In this document: one piece after another, positions 25,781-36,001 of the stretch
Numbering within the stretch: position 1 is the first letter of the stretch
How the letters are laid out: each line of letters starts with the position of its first letter
DNA from: FEN-1279 sp964501535
GTDB lineage: Bacteria > Bacteroidota > Ignavibacteria > Tepidaquicellales > Tepidaquicellaceae
Assembly: GCA_964501535.1 (NCBI GenBank)
Contig: CAZCSV010000002.1
Location: 186,001-250,000, forward strand
Length of the DNA: 64,000 bases
Reading direction: 5' to 3'
Notes under the pieces: generated by a model
Told to the model about the DNA's origin: nothing
The model's database searches: none
What the model saw: only the letters and a program-made list of their open reading frames with translations
Position numbers and translations under genes: made by a program

Positions 25781-26842
25781 TTATTTTCCTTTTTTATCCT
25801 TAACCTGAGAAGCGGGTTCTTCTTTCTGTGTATTATTGTTTCCCGAATTTGCAAGTCCCAAAGCGGCTTTAACTTCACCGGATAATTTTTCGAACAGTGT
25901 ATTATCGTCCATCAAGACTTTTTTCAGTCCGTCTCTACCCTGGACTCTGAGGTCACCATACGTAAACCAGGCACCGCCTTTTTTCACGATATCTTTATTG
26001 ACGGCGAGGTCTATAACGTCGCCGATTTTCGAGATACCTTCGTTATATATTATATCGAACTCGACTTCTTTGAACGGGGGAGCGACTTTATTTTTAACGA
26101 TTTTGACTTTCGTTCTGTTTCCGATAACGTCCGTGCCGTCTTTAATGGCGGCAATTTTCCTGATATCCATTCTCACGGAGGCATAGAATTTAAGTGCTTT
26201 TCCGCCGGTAGTCGTTTCCGGATTACCGAACATAATGCCGATTTTTTCCCTGAGCTGGTTAGTAAAGATTAAGACGACGTTAGATTTTGAAACTGCGGCA
26301 GTAAGTTTTCTCAATGCCTGCGACATCAGTCTTGCCTGCATACCCATAACGGAATCTCCCATTTCCCCTTCGATTTCGGCACGTGGAGTAAGTGCGGCAA
26401 CGGAGTCAATAACGATTACGTCGAGGGCATTGCTTCTGACGAGAGTTTCACAGATTTCGAGTGCCTGTTCGCCGTATTCCGGCTGAGAGATTAAAAGATT
26501 GCTTACATCGACACCGAGTTTTTGAGCGTAGTTTGTGTCCATTGCGTGCTCGGTATCGATAAATGCTGCCAGTCCGCCGTTTTTTTGTGCTTCAGCAATT
26601 ATATGCAGACAAATCGTAGTTTTTCCTGAAGATTCGGGTCCATAGACTTCGACAATTCTACCCCTTGGAACGCCGCCGATACCGAGAGCGGCATCGAGAG
26701 AAATCGAGCCTGTAGATATGGATTCAAGTTTTGCAGCGGGTTTATCTCCGAGTTTCATAATTGAGCCTTTGCCATGGTCTTTTTCGATTTGTTCGATAGC
26801 GATATCGAGTGATTTCAATTTAGAAAGCTTTTCTTCTGCCAT
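25781..26842 (-). CDS. recA: Recombinase A
   Basis: 353 aa. Walker A GPESSGKTT (about 69-77), the L1 and L2 loop regions GEMGDSVMGMQARLMSQ and FGNPETTTGGKALKF, and the C-terminal acidic/lysine tail are intact. It catalyses strand exchange and induces SOS autocleavage. No clear LexA box could be recognised in the upstream gap. recX follows. Confidence 0.98.
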   Translation of the reverse strand: MAEEKLSKLKSLDIAIEQIEKDHGKGSIMKLGDKPAAKLESISTGSISLDAALGIGGVPRGRIVEVYGPESSGKTTICLHIIAEAQKNGGLAAFIDTEHAMDTNYAQKLGVDVSNLLISQPEYGEQALEICETLVRSNALDVIVIDSVAALTPRAEIEGEMGDSVMGMQARLMSQALRKLTAAVSKSNVVLIFTNQLREKIGIMFGNPETTTGGKALKFYASVRMDIRKIAAIKDGTDVIGNRTKVKIVKNKVAPPFKEVEFDIIYNEGISKIGDVIDLAVNKDIVKKGGAWFTYGDLRVQGRDGLKKVLMDDNTLFEKLSGEVKAALGLANSGNNNTQKEEPASQVKDKKGK

Positions 26843-27116
26843 ATATAATATGTATTTTTAGGTTTATAATTTTTAGTATTTGAAACAAGTTAACAAACTC
26901 AAGTGAAAATAAAAATATATTAATTATTGAAATATATCCGGAATAAAATTGAAAAACAGCAAATTACCCTATTTTATTAAGTCATATAAAATTATGGTAT
27001 TCCTGTCTCAATGTCAAGCCCAATCACTGATTATAATAATACAGTTGATTTTGCTGATTACTTTAGCCACTAATTTACAGATTATCAGACCATACACACA
27101 TTTTACTTTTTACTAT
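26843..27116. other. AT-rich gap between recA and FG-GAP gene
   Basis: About 270 bp, holding the recA promoter on the minus side and the tail of nothing recognisable. A 72-codon plus-strand frame reads through it but has no family features and runs into the next gene. No strong hairpin terminator was seen here. Confidence 0.4.
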
Positions 27117-28886
27117 CTACTTAATCAATGTCATTATTTTTGTGTCCGAAAAATCCCCCACATTTAACCTATAAAAATATATTCCCGAAGGAAGATTTTG
27201 TGCACTGAAGGAAACCTCATATGCACCTGCTTTTTTATATTCTTTTACCAGTGTTTTAATTTCTTTTCCGAGTATATCATACACTTTTAAATTAACATAG
27301 CCGTTATTTGAAATCATATATTTTATATTTGTCACGGGATTGAACGGATTCGGGTAATTTTGAAACAGTTCAAATTTATCGGGAATATTTTTATTCGTTT
27401 CAGGGATTCCCACGATGGGGATATCACCGAAAACGCCGTTGTGCCTCGTATTATATTGCCACATAGGGTTATAGATTTTGGTATAGTTATACGGCTGACC
27501 TGTATTCCAGAGATAAACATTTGTATACTGGCTCGGGCTTGTGCCTTCTATTCCGGTTCCAATCATATCGAGGATGCCGTTTCTGTTCATATCAGTAAAG
27601 CATGGTGTGGTAAAGAATGTAGTTCCTGTGGTATTCAGAGGCCAGCCAGCAACGGGAGTGCCGTCGTTATTATATGCCAAGTACTGACCGAGCCCCGTAG
27701 AAGTAGAATAAGTATTATCATCAAAAACAAGTTCGGTCTGGTTATCACCGTCGATATCTGCAAGTACTATCTGGCAGTTAACGGCATTAAAGGGACCGAT
27801 AGGAAATCCTGTAAGAGAATTTCCGTTTCTATCCCATGCATAGACATAGTCGGAAGGATTCATGCTCATAATCTGGTCTCCGACAGTGATATCGAGATAA
27901 TTATCCGAATCGATATAACCTACAGATGGCGGACCATAGATCCAGCTGCTTACAGTAGTTGGCCATCCGGATTGAACGGTGCCATTTCTTTTAAGAACAT
28001 AGACGAAACCTCCTCCGCTCAATGCATGAGTACCAAAAATTATTTCCCTGTACCCGTCACCATTTACGTCAGCCAGCACGGGAGATGAATATGAGTTTAC
28101 ATCACCGTTTGGCATCATAAACGGGAAACCCGGGATAGAGTCGCCGTTTACTTTCCAGGCATATAATCCGTTATAAGATTCCATTATTATTTCCGGGACA
28201 TTATCATTATCAATATCTCCGACAGCGGCGCTGGATGCCGGAACGTGACCGATATTTTTCGGCCATCCGGTTAAGATTGTGCCGTCGTTTTTATAGATAT
28301 ATACCGAGCCGGTAGGATAAGTTCTTTTATTGACAATTATTTCCATTTTACCATCGCCGTTAACATCGGCTAAAACGGGTGTACGAGAAGAGTAGCCGTG
28401 ATTAATGGGGAAGCCCGGGCAAGATGTTCCGTCTCTTTTAAAGGCATATATATAACCGCCGGAAGTCAGTCCATGATTCGTAACGACAATCTCGCCATAT
28501 CCATCGCCATCTATATCACCGAAAGCAGGGGCGCCTTCTAGTACATAGGATGAGACAGTTTTAGGCCAGCCAGTAACGGAGGAACCGTCAATATTAAAAG
28601 CCTGTACGGTGTAGGCAATATTAATAACAATTTCCAGGTCCGGGTCTGAATCCATATTGCAGAAGATACTTCCTTCAAACGTAGTTCCCGATATATGTTT
28701 AGGAAAATTCGGATATACAGGGAAGGAGTCGAGATTAATGGATACAGGTTTAGGACCGTTGATATCGTATTGCATAACATTAATGCAGTTCATCATATCC
28801 GGAATACCATACGGTTGAAGCGGTTGAGAATTTGATACGGAAGATATGATGAACAAGACTAAGAAGATATAATATAACTTTTTCAT
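27117..28886 (-). CDS. Secreted FG-GAP repeat protein with T9SS sorting domain
   Basis: 589 aa. Signal peptide (about 1-20), then repeated FG-GAP/VCBS-type units (DIDGDGYGEIVV, DVNGDGKMEIIV, DIDNDNVPEIIM and others) that form a calcium-binding beta-propeller. The C-terminal type A sorting domain starts at FQNYPNPFNPVTNIKY and ends in GDFSDTKIMTLIK. It should cross the outer membrane through the type IX system and be displayed or released. No enzymatic domain is visible, so adhesion is the usual guess. Monocistronic. Confidence 0.9.
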   Translation of the reverse strand: MKKLYYIFLVLFIISSVSNSQPLQPYGIPDMMNCINVMQYDINGPKPVSINLDSFPVYPNFPKHISGTTFEGSIFCNMDSDPDLEIVINIAYTVQAFNIDGSSVTGWPKTVSSYVLEGAPAFGDIDGDGYGEIVVTNHGLTSGGYIYAFKRDGTSCPGFPINHGYSSRTPVLADVNGDGKMEIIVNKRTYPTGSVYIYKNDGTILTGWPKNIGHVPASSAAVGDIDNDNVPEIIMESYNGLYAWKVNGDSIPGFPFMMPNGDVNSYSSPVLADVNGDGYREIIFGTHALSGGGFVYVLKRNGTVQSGWPTTVSSWIYGPPSVGYIDSDNYLDITVGDQIMSMNPSDYVYAWDRNGNSLTGFPIGPFNAVNCQIVLADIDGDNQTELVFDDNTYSTSTGLGQYLAYNNDGTPVAGWPLNTTGTTFFTTPCFTDMNRNGILDMIGTGIEGTSPSQYTNVYLWNTGQPYNYTKIYNPMWQYNTRHNGVFGDIPIVGIPETNKNIPDKFELFQNYPNPFNPVTNIKYMISNNGYVNLKVYDILGKEIKTLVKEYKKAGAYEVSFSAQNLPSGIYFYRLNVGDFSDTKIMTLIK

Positions 28887-28972
28887 ATTATTATATTTTG
28901 ATTGTATTTAAAATAAAATAAATGAATTTTTTAAATAATAAAATTAAAAAATTACTATGGTTTTTTACAGAA

Positions 28973-29806
28973 TTAAATTTTCTTTGCGACAAAGTACATA
29001 AAGTCGGGGGTAAACCAGGGAGAGATTTTTTTCAAAATGCCGCAGAGTATTTTCCCGGGTTTGTTTAGATTATCCCATTTGCCGGTTTTATTTTTATGGA
29101 GCCAGTTGTTGGTTTTTTTAAGATTGAAAGTTTTATTGATTGCGTTTGCGAGTCCTCTTTCATGCGAGACGGGGAGTATTTCGACGATATCGAATCCGGT
29201 TTGCAGGAGGTGATTTTTAAAAACGTTTTTCCTGAATTCGTACTGAAAAAATTTTTTCTTATAAAGTTTTTTCGATAATATTTTTCTGATAGATTTATTT
29301 GATACAATAAGTTCTTTTAAAATATTCAGCGGGATTAAAATTACATTCAGATAATTTTTACACGGGACTGTAATAAACAGGAAACCGTCTTTTTTTAATA
29401 TTCTGTATGTTTCTTTCAAGGCGTTTTGCGGACCTTCCTCAAAATGTTCGACCACACCCCAAGAAAGAACTGCATCGACAGAAGAATTGTTGATATTAAA
29501 GTTAAGGATATCACCATATTCGAAGTCATATTCCGGGAATTCTTTTTTTAATTTCGAGATTGTTTTTTCCGAATAATCTATACCTTTGATTTCATATCCT
29601 TTATCGGCGAGGTATATAACCCATTGACCCATGCCGCATCCCGCTTCAATGACCTTCGAGCCCGGAGGCAGGTATTTAAGAATCGGCGGCAGGAGGGGTG
29701 AGTTTTCGACACTAATCCATTTATCGCCGTCTATTAGGTCACGCATTGTATAAAGCGAATTTTCCCAGCTATCGGTCCACAGGTTGACCTGTTCTACATT
29801 ACTCAA
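28973..29806 (-). CDS. Class I SAM-dependent methyltransferase
   Basis: 277 aa. SAM-binding motif VIEAGCGMGQWVIYLADKG, acidic GIDYSEKTI, motif DAVLSWGVVEHFEEG, and KDGFLFITVPC after it: a Methyltransf_11/25-type core. The C-terminal part (about 190-277) is basic and family-specific. Substrate unknown; a lipid, quinone or glycan target is possible. It follows nuoG by 50 bp on the same strand, without evident functional link. Confidence 0.85.
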   Translation of the reverse strand: MSNVEQVNLWTDSWENSLYTMRDLIDGDKWISVENSPLLPPILKYLPPGSKVIEAGCGMGQWVIYLADKGYEIKGIDYSEKTISKLKKEFPEYDFEYGDILNFNINNSSVDAVLSWGVVEHFEEGPQNALKETYRILKKDGFLFITVPCKNYLNVILIPLNILKELIVSNKSIRKILSKKLYKKKFFQYEFRKNVFKNHLLQTGFDIVEILPVSHERGLANAINKTFNLKKTNNWLHKNKTGKWDNLNKPGKILCGILKKISPWFTPDFMYFVAKKI

Positions 29807-29856
29807 AAAATTTTAAAATAATTTTATAAAAGAATATATTTTAATAAGATTATAAG

Positions 29857-31503
29857 CTAATTATTTATTTTAATTCCCAGTGAGCCGATTGAATCATAAT
29901 CCCAACCCTTCAAAGCGGGAATTTTACTGCAGAGTTCGATAAAGACATCTTCCGAATTTTCGAATTTAAAATCATATCCGAGGCTCTTTGCAATTTTTGT
30001 CAGGATTTTCCATGTCGGACGGGCATTATATCTTGTCCCGTGCGACCATGTATCGTTTTGTGCTCCGAATTTATCCAGGCGTGAAATTGAGTATTCGCCA
30101 ATCAAGCGTTCCTGTTCTAGGGTTACGACTGCTGGTTTTATTCTCTGCACGCGGTTTTGGAAGTTAACAAACGTACCGTTAATTTCAGCATATGTTGATT
30201 CCGGAAATACGACAGTTGCCTTATGGGAGTAATTGTTTTTAACGTTCAGATGAAAAATCGTAATATCGACTTTTTTAAGTAATTTGTTTGCATCGGGTAT
30301 TCTAGTAATATCGTCGTTAATCAGATATACGGTACTATATTTTCCTTCTTTCAGGTTTTCGATATGTTTTTCGGTCACGGGGTTTATTCCGAGCAGTTTC
30401 AGACCGTTCGAATTCGGGGATTTATCAGCCTTCTTAAGGAGTTCATCCGCAAAGGTTTCGTCGACATTCGGGATATAGGAAATGTTATCAGATTTAAAAA
30501 TCTCATCAGCAAATTTTTTAAGTGCATAGTTATCTTCGAGGGTCGAGAACGGGGAAGCTATAAATAGGATTTCGCCTTTCAGGTTATTAAGTTCCGATGT
30601 AGCCCTCGATATTGCTTCGTCCCAGCTGACTTCTATCTGTTCGTCGGTTTCTTCGGAAATAATAATCGGAGAAGTAATTCTGAGCTTGTCGTCGTTTACG
30701 TATTTATAGGTATTCAGTCTACCCCAATCGCAAAGCCAGTATTGATTTACATCGAGATTTTGTCTCGGCTCGATTCTCAGAATTTCGTTATTTCTCACAC
30801 CGATTATGGTGTTACAGCCGCGGGAGCATCCCGGGCAGATGCTGTCCGTGAATGACATATCCCAGACTCTTGCTCTGAACCTGAAATGTCTGGAAGTAAG
30901 CGCGCCCACGGGGCATATTTCGATTACGTTCATCGAATACGGGTTATCCAGCTCTTTTCCCGGGAAGGTGGTGATAGTAACTTTTTCACCTCTATTGATA
31001 AAAGTAAGCTGTGGGTCTTTAGCAATTTCTTCGCAGAACCTTATGCATCTGGAGCAGCTGATGCATCGTTCCTGGTCGAACATCACGTTCGGACCAAGCG
31101 GAATTCTTTTATCCTTATGATTTTTTTCTTCATCGAATCTGGATTGACCCGTGCCGTATTTATAGGCATAATCCTGAAGCTTGCATTCTCCAGCTTCATC
31201 GCAGATAGGGCAGTCGAGGGGGTGATTGATAAGCAGGAATTCCATTACTGCATTTTGAGCTTTTATGACCTTTTCAGATTTTGTATGCACAATCATTCCG
31301 TCAACTGCCTGAGTTGAGCAGGCGATTGCGAGTTTCGGGAATTTTTCAATTTCGACGAGGCAAATACGGCAATTACCTGAAATGCTCAGACCCGGATGCC
31401 AGCAGAAGTGAGGAATTTTTATTCCTGCATCTTTTGCGGTTTCAAGTATTGTCTGACCCGATTTAAATTCGAGTTCTTTGTTATCTATTATAATTTTTGC
31501 CAA
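29857..31503 (-). CDS. nuoG: NADH-quinone oxidoreductase subunit G-like iron-sulfur protein
   Basis: 548 aa. N-terminal 2Fe-2S domain (HFCWHPGLSISGNCRICLVEIE), then the His/Cys cluster motif HPLDCPICDEAGECKLQ, and a 4Fe-4S binding pair CISCSRCIRFC plus ICPVGAL. A molybdopterin-oxidoreductase-type fold follows with CPGCSRGCN as N7-like ligands. It is shorter than the E. coli protein, which exceeds 900 aa. It transfers electrons from the NADH module into complex I. No other nuo gene is next to it, which is unusual. Confidence 0.9.
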   Translation of the reverse strand: MAKIIIDNKELEFKSGQTILETAKDAGIKIPHFCWHPGLSISGNCRICLVEIEKFPKLAIACSTQAVDGMIVHTKSEKVIKAQNAVMEFLLINHPLDCPICDEAGECKLQDYAYKYGTGQSRFDEEKNHKDKRIPLGPNVMFDQERCISCSRCIRFCEEIAKDPQLTFINRGEKVTITTFPGKELDNPYSMNVIEICPVGALTSRHFRFRARVWDMSFTDSICPGCSRGCNTIIGVRNNEILRIEPRQNLDVNQYWLCDWGRLNTYKYVNDDKLRITSPIIISEETDEQIEVSWDEAISRATSELNNLKGEILFIASPFSTLEDNYALKKFADEIFKSDNISYIPNVDETFADELLKKADKSPNSNGLKLLGINPVTEKHIENLKEGKYSTVYLINDDITRIPDANKLLKKVDITIFHLNVKNNYSHKATVVFPESTYAEINGTFVNFQNRVQRIKPAVVTLEQERLIGEYSISRLDKFGAQNDTWSHGTRYNARPTWKILTKIAKSLGYDFKFENSEDVFIELCSKIPALKGWDYDSIGSLGIKINN

Positions 31504-31890
31504 AACAAATATTTTTATTATTACGCCCGATATAAACGGGAAAAATGGATATTTATAAGTATAACATCACATAAAGATAAAATGTTAAAAATTAAATTGA
31601 TAGAATAAAAATTTTGCTTATTACCGATGACAGTGCAAATTTAAGATTTGTATTATACTCATGCTGTTAGTTGTATTAAATGCAGACCGGAAAAATTTTA
31701 TAAACCGAATATCGTAATTAGTGAATTGAAAATTTATTAATAAATATTTATTGTGTATCTGCAAAGAAAAGTTTTTAGTAAGAATTTTATTATCAAATTT
31801 TAAAGATTTTTAATATTACAGGCATTTGTCAGAGGGAACGTTTTATTACTTTAAAGCTTTACTAATATCAGTCAGTAAATAAGGGCATAC
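31504..31890. other. Divergent promoter region between nuoG and MBOAT gene
   Basis: About 390 bp of AT-rich sequence. It must hold minus-strand and plus-strand promoters. No structured RNA, repeat or clear operator was recognised, and no frame carries family features. Confidence 0.4.
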
Positions 31891-33375
31891 ATGGTATTCA
31901 ATTCTATCAATTATTTTTTATTTCTTTTTGTCGTATTCATTCTCAATTATTTATTGCCAAACAGGTTTCGATGGATACTGCTGTTAATATCCAGTATCTT
32001 TTTTTACATGATTTCGGATGTCGCAACTTTCATTATTCCCGTAATAATTACTGTTAATACTTTCATATTTGGAAAGCTAATAATGCAGACTCTGAATGCG
32101 AGCCGAAGGAAAATATTTTTTTATTCCGGTTTATTCATCAATCTCGTACTATTGATATTTTTCAAATATGTCAACTTTATCATATCGACAGCAGTCAGTG
32201 GGTTAAATTTTTTCGGAGATTTCATTTTATCGAAGCAAGTTGTAAATAATTCATCAACAGTCTTGCAGATTGCCGTTCCCTTAGGAATATCTTTCATTAC
32301 TTTTCAAGCTATTGGATATCTGATAGAAATATACAGAGGAGCAAGGAGTTACGAGAAAAATTTTGGTTTATTTTCCACGTATATTTTATTTTTTCCCAAA
32401 TTACTGTCGGGACCTATTGAGCGTGCCCATAATTTTCTTCCGCAGATGCGAGAAAAGCATGTATTAAATTACGAGCAATTAATCGGTGGATTACGGAGAA
32501 TTCTGATGGGTCTTTTTTTGAAATTGGTTGTTGCCGACCGATTGGCGTTATATACGGATACAGTATTTAAATATCCGGAAATGCATTCGGGAATTGTATT
32601 GCTTGTTGGCTCGGTATTCTTCACAATTCAGTTGTTTGCAGATTTTGCAGGTTATACGGATATAGCAATCGGCTCAGCGCAGATACTGGGATACAAGTTT
32701 ACAGAGAATTTCAATGCCCCTTTCAAGGCAAAATCGCTTACCGAATTTTGGGGGCGATGGCACATTTCACTTTCCAACTGGCTCAGGGATTATTTATTTC
32801 TTCCGCTGAGTTATTCAGTTGCACGTAGGTATATGAAAAAATCTTTTAAGTTGTTTAAAGTAGAATATGTTTCATATATAACGGGGGTATTAATTACTAT
32901 GACAGTATGCGGAATATGGCACGGGGCAAGCTGGAATTTTGTAATCTTTGGTTTTTTGCAGGGATTTGTGATGACAATAGAGCTTTTAACAAGAAAGGCC
33001 CGCAAGAAAGTAAGGAAACATATTCCAATGTGGCTTGATACGGCTGGTGGTATAGGTATAACATTCATCTGTTTTAATCTTTCCACGATTTTTTTTAGGG
33101 CTGATACGACATCTGATGCGCTTTTAATTATCGGAAAGATATTCACTGACACAGGTCCCTTATTCGAGGGGGCGAGGATGCAGTTTACGTACTGCATTTT
33201 AGCGGTTTCGTTGCTTTTGTCGATAGAATTTATAAAAGAAATTTCAGCAAGAATTACTTTTCTTCGGAAATACAAAAACTGGTTCACTGTTCAGGTCGGT
33301 TATGCAATGATAATAATTTTAATTTTACTGCTTGGAGTATTTGACGGCGGTCAATTTATTTATTTTCAATTTTAA
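31891..33375 (+). CDS. MBOAT family O-acyltransferase (AlgI-like)
   Basis: 494 aa, about eleven helices. Signature stretches: PLGISFITFQAIGYLIEIYRG, FADFAGYTDIAIGSAQILGY, the motif EFWGRWHISLSNWLRDY, and the active-site histidine in CGIWHGASWNFVIFG. AlgI-type enzymes pass acyl groups from the cytoplasm to an extracytoplasmic acceptor. The SGNH-like gene 8 bp downstream would complete the transfer to a surface polysaccharide. No polysaccharide synthesis genes are next door, so the acceptor is unknown. Confidence 0.93.
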   Translation: MVFNSINYFLFLFVVFILNYLLPNRFRWILLLISSIFFYMISDVATFIIPVIITVNTFIFGKLIMQTLNASRRKIFFYSGLFINLVLLIFFKYVNFIISTAVSGLNFFGDFILSKQVVNNSSTVLQIAVPLGISFITFQAIGYLIEIYRGARSYEKNFGLFSTYILFFPKLLSGPIERAHNFLPQMREKHVLNYEQLIGGLRRILMGLFLKLVVADRLALYTDTVFKYPEMHSGIVLLVGSVFFTIQLFADFAGYTDIAIGSAQILGYKFTENFNAPFKAKSLTEFWGRWHISLSNWLRDYLFLPLSYSVARRYMKKSFKLFKVEYVSYITGVLITMTVCGIWHGASWNFVIFGFLQGFVMTIELLTRKARKKVRKHIPMWLDTAGGIGITFICFNLSTIFFRADTTSDALLIIGKIFTDTGPLFEGARMQFTYCILAVSLLLSIEFIKEISARITFLRKYKNWFTVQVGYAMIIILILLLGVFDGGQFIYFQF

Positions 33376-33383
33376 GTCGGTAT

Positions 33384-34349
33384 ATGAATAAATATCTATC
33401 AAGGGTATTAAAAATATTTGTTTTTATTTTTCTTTTGGTAATTTTGGATCAGGTTATCGGTAATATTTTACGCAAGTATTATTTTACCCAGACTTCAGGA
33501 CCAAATTACATACTGACGAATACATTCAGGGAATGTAATGCGGATATTCTCATCTTTGGCAGTTCGAGGGCGATGTATCATTACGACCCGCGTTTAATAC
33601 GGGATTCCCTGAAAATGAGCTGTTATAATGTCGGTCAACCCGGAGCTGCAAGTATATTGCTGCCATACGCTTTGTTTAAGGTGATGACAAAACGCTACAC
33701 CCCTAAAATAATAATACTTGAATATAATGCGGACATAAACGGAGGTGCCAGGGGATACGACAGATTATCGGTTTTACTTCCTTATTACAAAGATTACCCA
33801 GAATTAGACCCGATTATTTCGGTAAGAAGTCCGTACGAAAAATTTAAGCTAATGTCGGCAATATATCCATTCAATTCCAATATAGTTTATATTGTCAGGT
33901 ACAATACGAATGCGTTTGTAGAGCGGAAGGACATCGACGGATTTTACCCGGCTAAGAGTAAAATACCAAATATGGAAGTACTGGAAAAGCTGATTAAAGC
34001 AGACCAGGAATATAATATGAAAGCGAAATATGACTCTAATGTTGTAATTGCATTGAAATATGTAATAGATTGGAGTAAAGAAAAAAATATTTCTCTTTTT
34101 ATTGTAAATTCACCTGTTTTTCACATGGAAAACGAAAGTCAGATTCCGACATCACAGGCTTCACAGCAGGCAGTAGATTACATAAAAAAAAGCAATGTAA
34201 ATTATTTTGATTTTTCCTCCGACTCAACTTTTCAAGGGCATATGGAGTGGTTTTTCGATCATATTCATTTAAACGAAGACGGAGCGAAAGTTTTTACAAA
34301 TGTTATAATAGACACTTTAAAAAAATATTATTCACCCCGCTCCGAATAA
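33384..34349 (+). CDS. Membrane-anchored SGNH-like protein, MBOAT partner
   Basis: 321 aa with an N-terminal membrane anchor (about 8-27). The domain starts ADILIFGSSRAMYHYDPRLI, matching block I with the nucleophile Ser in GSSRA. A late DHIHLNEDGAKVF block provides the Asp-x-x-His catalytic pair. It resembles AlgJ/AlgX or DUF1574-type partners of MBOAT enzymes and is probably the extracytoplasmic transferase or esterase. Coupled to the MBOAT gene with 8 bp spacing. Confidence 0.82.
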   Translation: MNKYLSRVLKIFVFIFLLVILDQVIGNILRKYYFTQTSGPNYILTNTFRECNADILIFGSSRAMYHYDPRLIRDSLKMSCYNVGQPGAASILLPYALFKVMTKRYTPKIIILEYNADINGGARGYDRLSVLLPYYKDYPELDPIISVRSPYEKFKLMSAIYPFNSNIVYIVRYNTNAFVERKDIDGFYPAKSKIPNMEVLEKLIKADQEYNMKAKYDSNVVIALKYVIDWSKEKNISLFIVNSPVFHMENESQIPTSQASQQAVDYIKKSNVNYFDFSSDSTFQGHMEWFFDHIHLNEDGAKVFTNVIIDTLKKYYSPRSE

Positions 34350-34414
34350 TAAAAACTATACAACAATAATGCTTATTTAACGATATCGAATTTAATTACA
34401 TTAATTCATATTCT

Positions 34415-35974
34415 TTACATCGAGTATTCTTCTGTTATATCGGTTTTCTTTTCGAAGAATTTGAAATCGCTCAGCGGGAGCTTTTCGTCGACTTCGAGTT
34501 TAATAAAAACCCAGTACCTAAGGCACAGCCTTAAAATCTTATTAATAAATCCGCTCGTGAGGTAGTTGAATATCAGGGGATTTACCCTCAATCTGATAAA
34601 TTTGGAATTGCTTCCGCCTTTATATCTCTGGAGCCATCTTTCGATTTCGGTGATATAGCTCATTTCGCTCTGGACTCTTCCCGTGCCGCTGCACATAGGG
34701 CACTGGTTCGACATTCGGTGAAGGATACTTTGTCTGATTCTTTGCCGAGTGATTTGGACGATACCAAAATCGCTCATCGGCAAAATAGTCACCTTAGCCC
34801 GGTCGCGTCTGAATTCCCTACGGAGTTCGTCGTAGAGTTTTTTCTTGTTTTCCTCTTCATATAAGTCGATAAAGTCAACGACTACAATGCCGCCGATATC
34901 CCTGAGTCTGAGTTGTCTGACGATTTCTTTTGCGGCATCGAAATTTATTTTCAGGGAGTTTGTTTCCTGTTCTCTTGACTTAGCATATTTTCCGCTGTTA
35001 ACATCTATAACGGTCATAGCCTCGGTGGTTTCTATTACGAGGTAACCTGAGTTTTTGAGCCAGACTTTTTTATTGAGCGATTCTTCGATTTGCTTTTCGA
35101 TGTTCCTGACGTCGAAGAGTGGAATACTGTCTGTATATAATTCGAGCTTATTCGAGAATTCGGGTGAGGTATCATCAACGTAATTTTTAATTTGTTTATA
35201 CAGTTTTCTCGAATCGACGGTGATTTTACTGACATCATCCCTGAACAAGTCCCTCATAACGGAGGAAGTAGTAGACGCATCTTTATACAGCATAGCAGGA
35301 GCTTTCATGGACTTCATCTTATTTTGGATTTCGTTCCAGGTGCTTATGAGTTTATTCAGGTCATCGAGTATGAGGTTATCGTCCTGTCCTGCGGCAACTG
35401 TTCGAATGATAGCTCCGAATCCTTCCGGGAGTACGGGTCTTATGATATTTCTCAGTCTTCTTTTTTCTCTGTAGTTATATATTTTTTTCGAGACACCAAT
35501 GCGTCTATTGTATGGAATCAGAACCAGATACCTTCCGGGTAGGGAATATTTAGTAGTAACCCTGACGCCTTTATTACCAACGGGTTCTTTGGTAATTTGG
35601 ACAATAATATCCTGTCCTCTTTGAATATTAGAGGGAAGCGGTTTTTCTTTGCTATATGTTTTACCGGAATACTGATGGGAAGTTTCTTCCTCATCGTCTT
35701 CATCAATATCTTCCTCGTCACCGAGAATAGATTTATAGTCGTTTACGTTTGTATCCATATCGGAGAAATGGAGGAATGCGTCCTGTGGAAAACCGATATT
35801 TATGAAAGCCGCTCTTATGCCGTGCATGACTTTAGCAACTTTACCGAGGTACAGGTCACCCACATTGCGGCCGAGGTCCGGGCTTTCGTAAAAGAGTTCG
35901 GTTAATTTTCCCTCTTCGGTTATAGCAATCCTTACTTCATCCGAAGTGGAGTTAATGAGAATTTCTTTTTTCAT
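34415..35974 (-). CDS. rng: Ribonuclease E/G family endoribonuclease
   Basis: 519 aa. An N-terminal S1 domain (GRNVGDLYLGKVAKVMHGIRAAFINIG) is interrupted at about residues 80-115 by an acidic, flexible insertion rich in Asp/Glu. Then come the RNase H-like catalytic part with VIDVNSGKY and VVDFIDLY acidic metal ligands, and the zinc-link CPMCSGTG. No long C-terminal scaffold, so closer to RNase G. It processes rRNA and turns over mRNA. It lies 27 bp downstream of rho on the same strand, so both are probably co-transcribed. Confidence 0.92.
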   Translation of the reverse strand: MKKEILINSTSDEVRIAITEEGKLTELFYESPDLGRNVGDLYLGKVAKVMHGIRAAFINIGFPQDAFLHFSDMDTNVNDYKSILGDEEDIDEDDEEETSHQYSGKTYSKEKPLPSNIQRGQDIIVQITKEPVGNKGVRVTTKYSLPGRYLVLIPYNRRIGVSKKIYNYREKRRLRNIIRPVLPEGFGAIIRTVAAGQDDNLILDDLNKLISTWNEIQNKMKSMKAPAMLYKDASTTSSVMRDLFRDDVSKITVDSRKLYKQIKNYVDDTSPEFSNKLELYTDSIPLFDVRNIEKQIEESLNKKVWLKNSGYLVIETTEAMTVIDVNSGKYAKSREQETNSLKINFDAAKEIVRQLRLRDIGGIVVVDFIDLYEEENKKKLYDELRREFRRDRAKVTILPMSDFGIVQITRQRIRQSILHRMSNQCPMCSGTGRVQSEMSYITEIERWLQRYKGGSNSKFIRLRVNPLIFNYLTSGFINKILRLCLRYWVFIKLEVDEKLPLSDFKFFEKKTDITEEYSM

Positions 35975-36001
35975 TAGATCTTAATTATTTCAACAATTTC
36001 G

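Noticed and set aside
26949..27167. 72-codon plus-strand frame in the recA/FG-GAP gap
   Set aside because: No recognisable start context or domain, and it runs into the end of the FG-GAP gene on the other strand.
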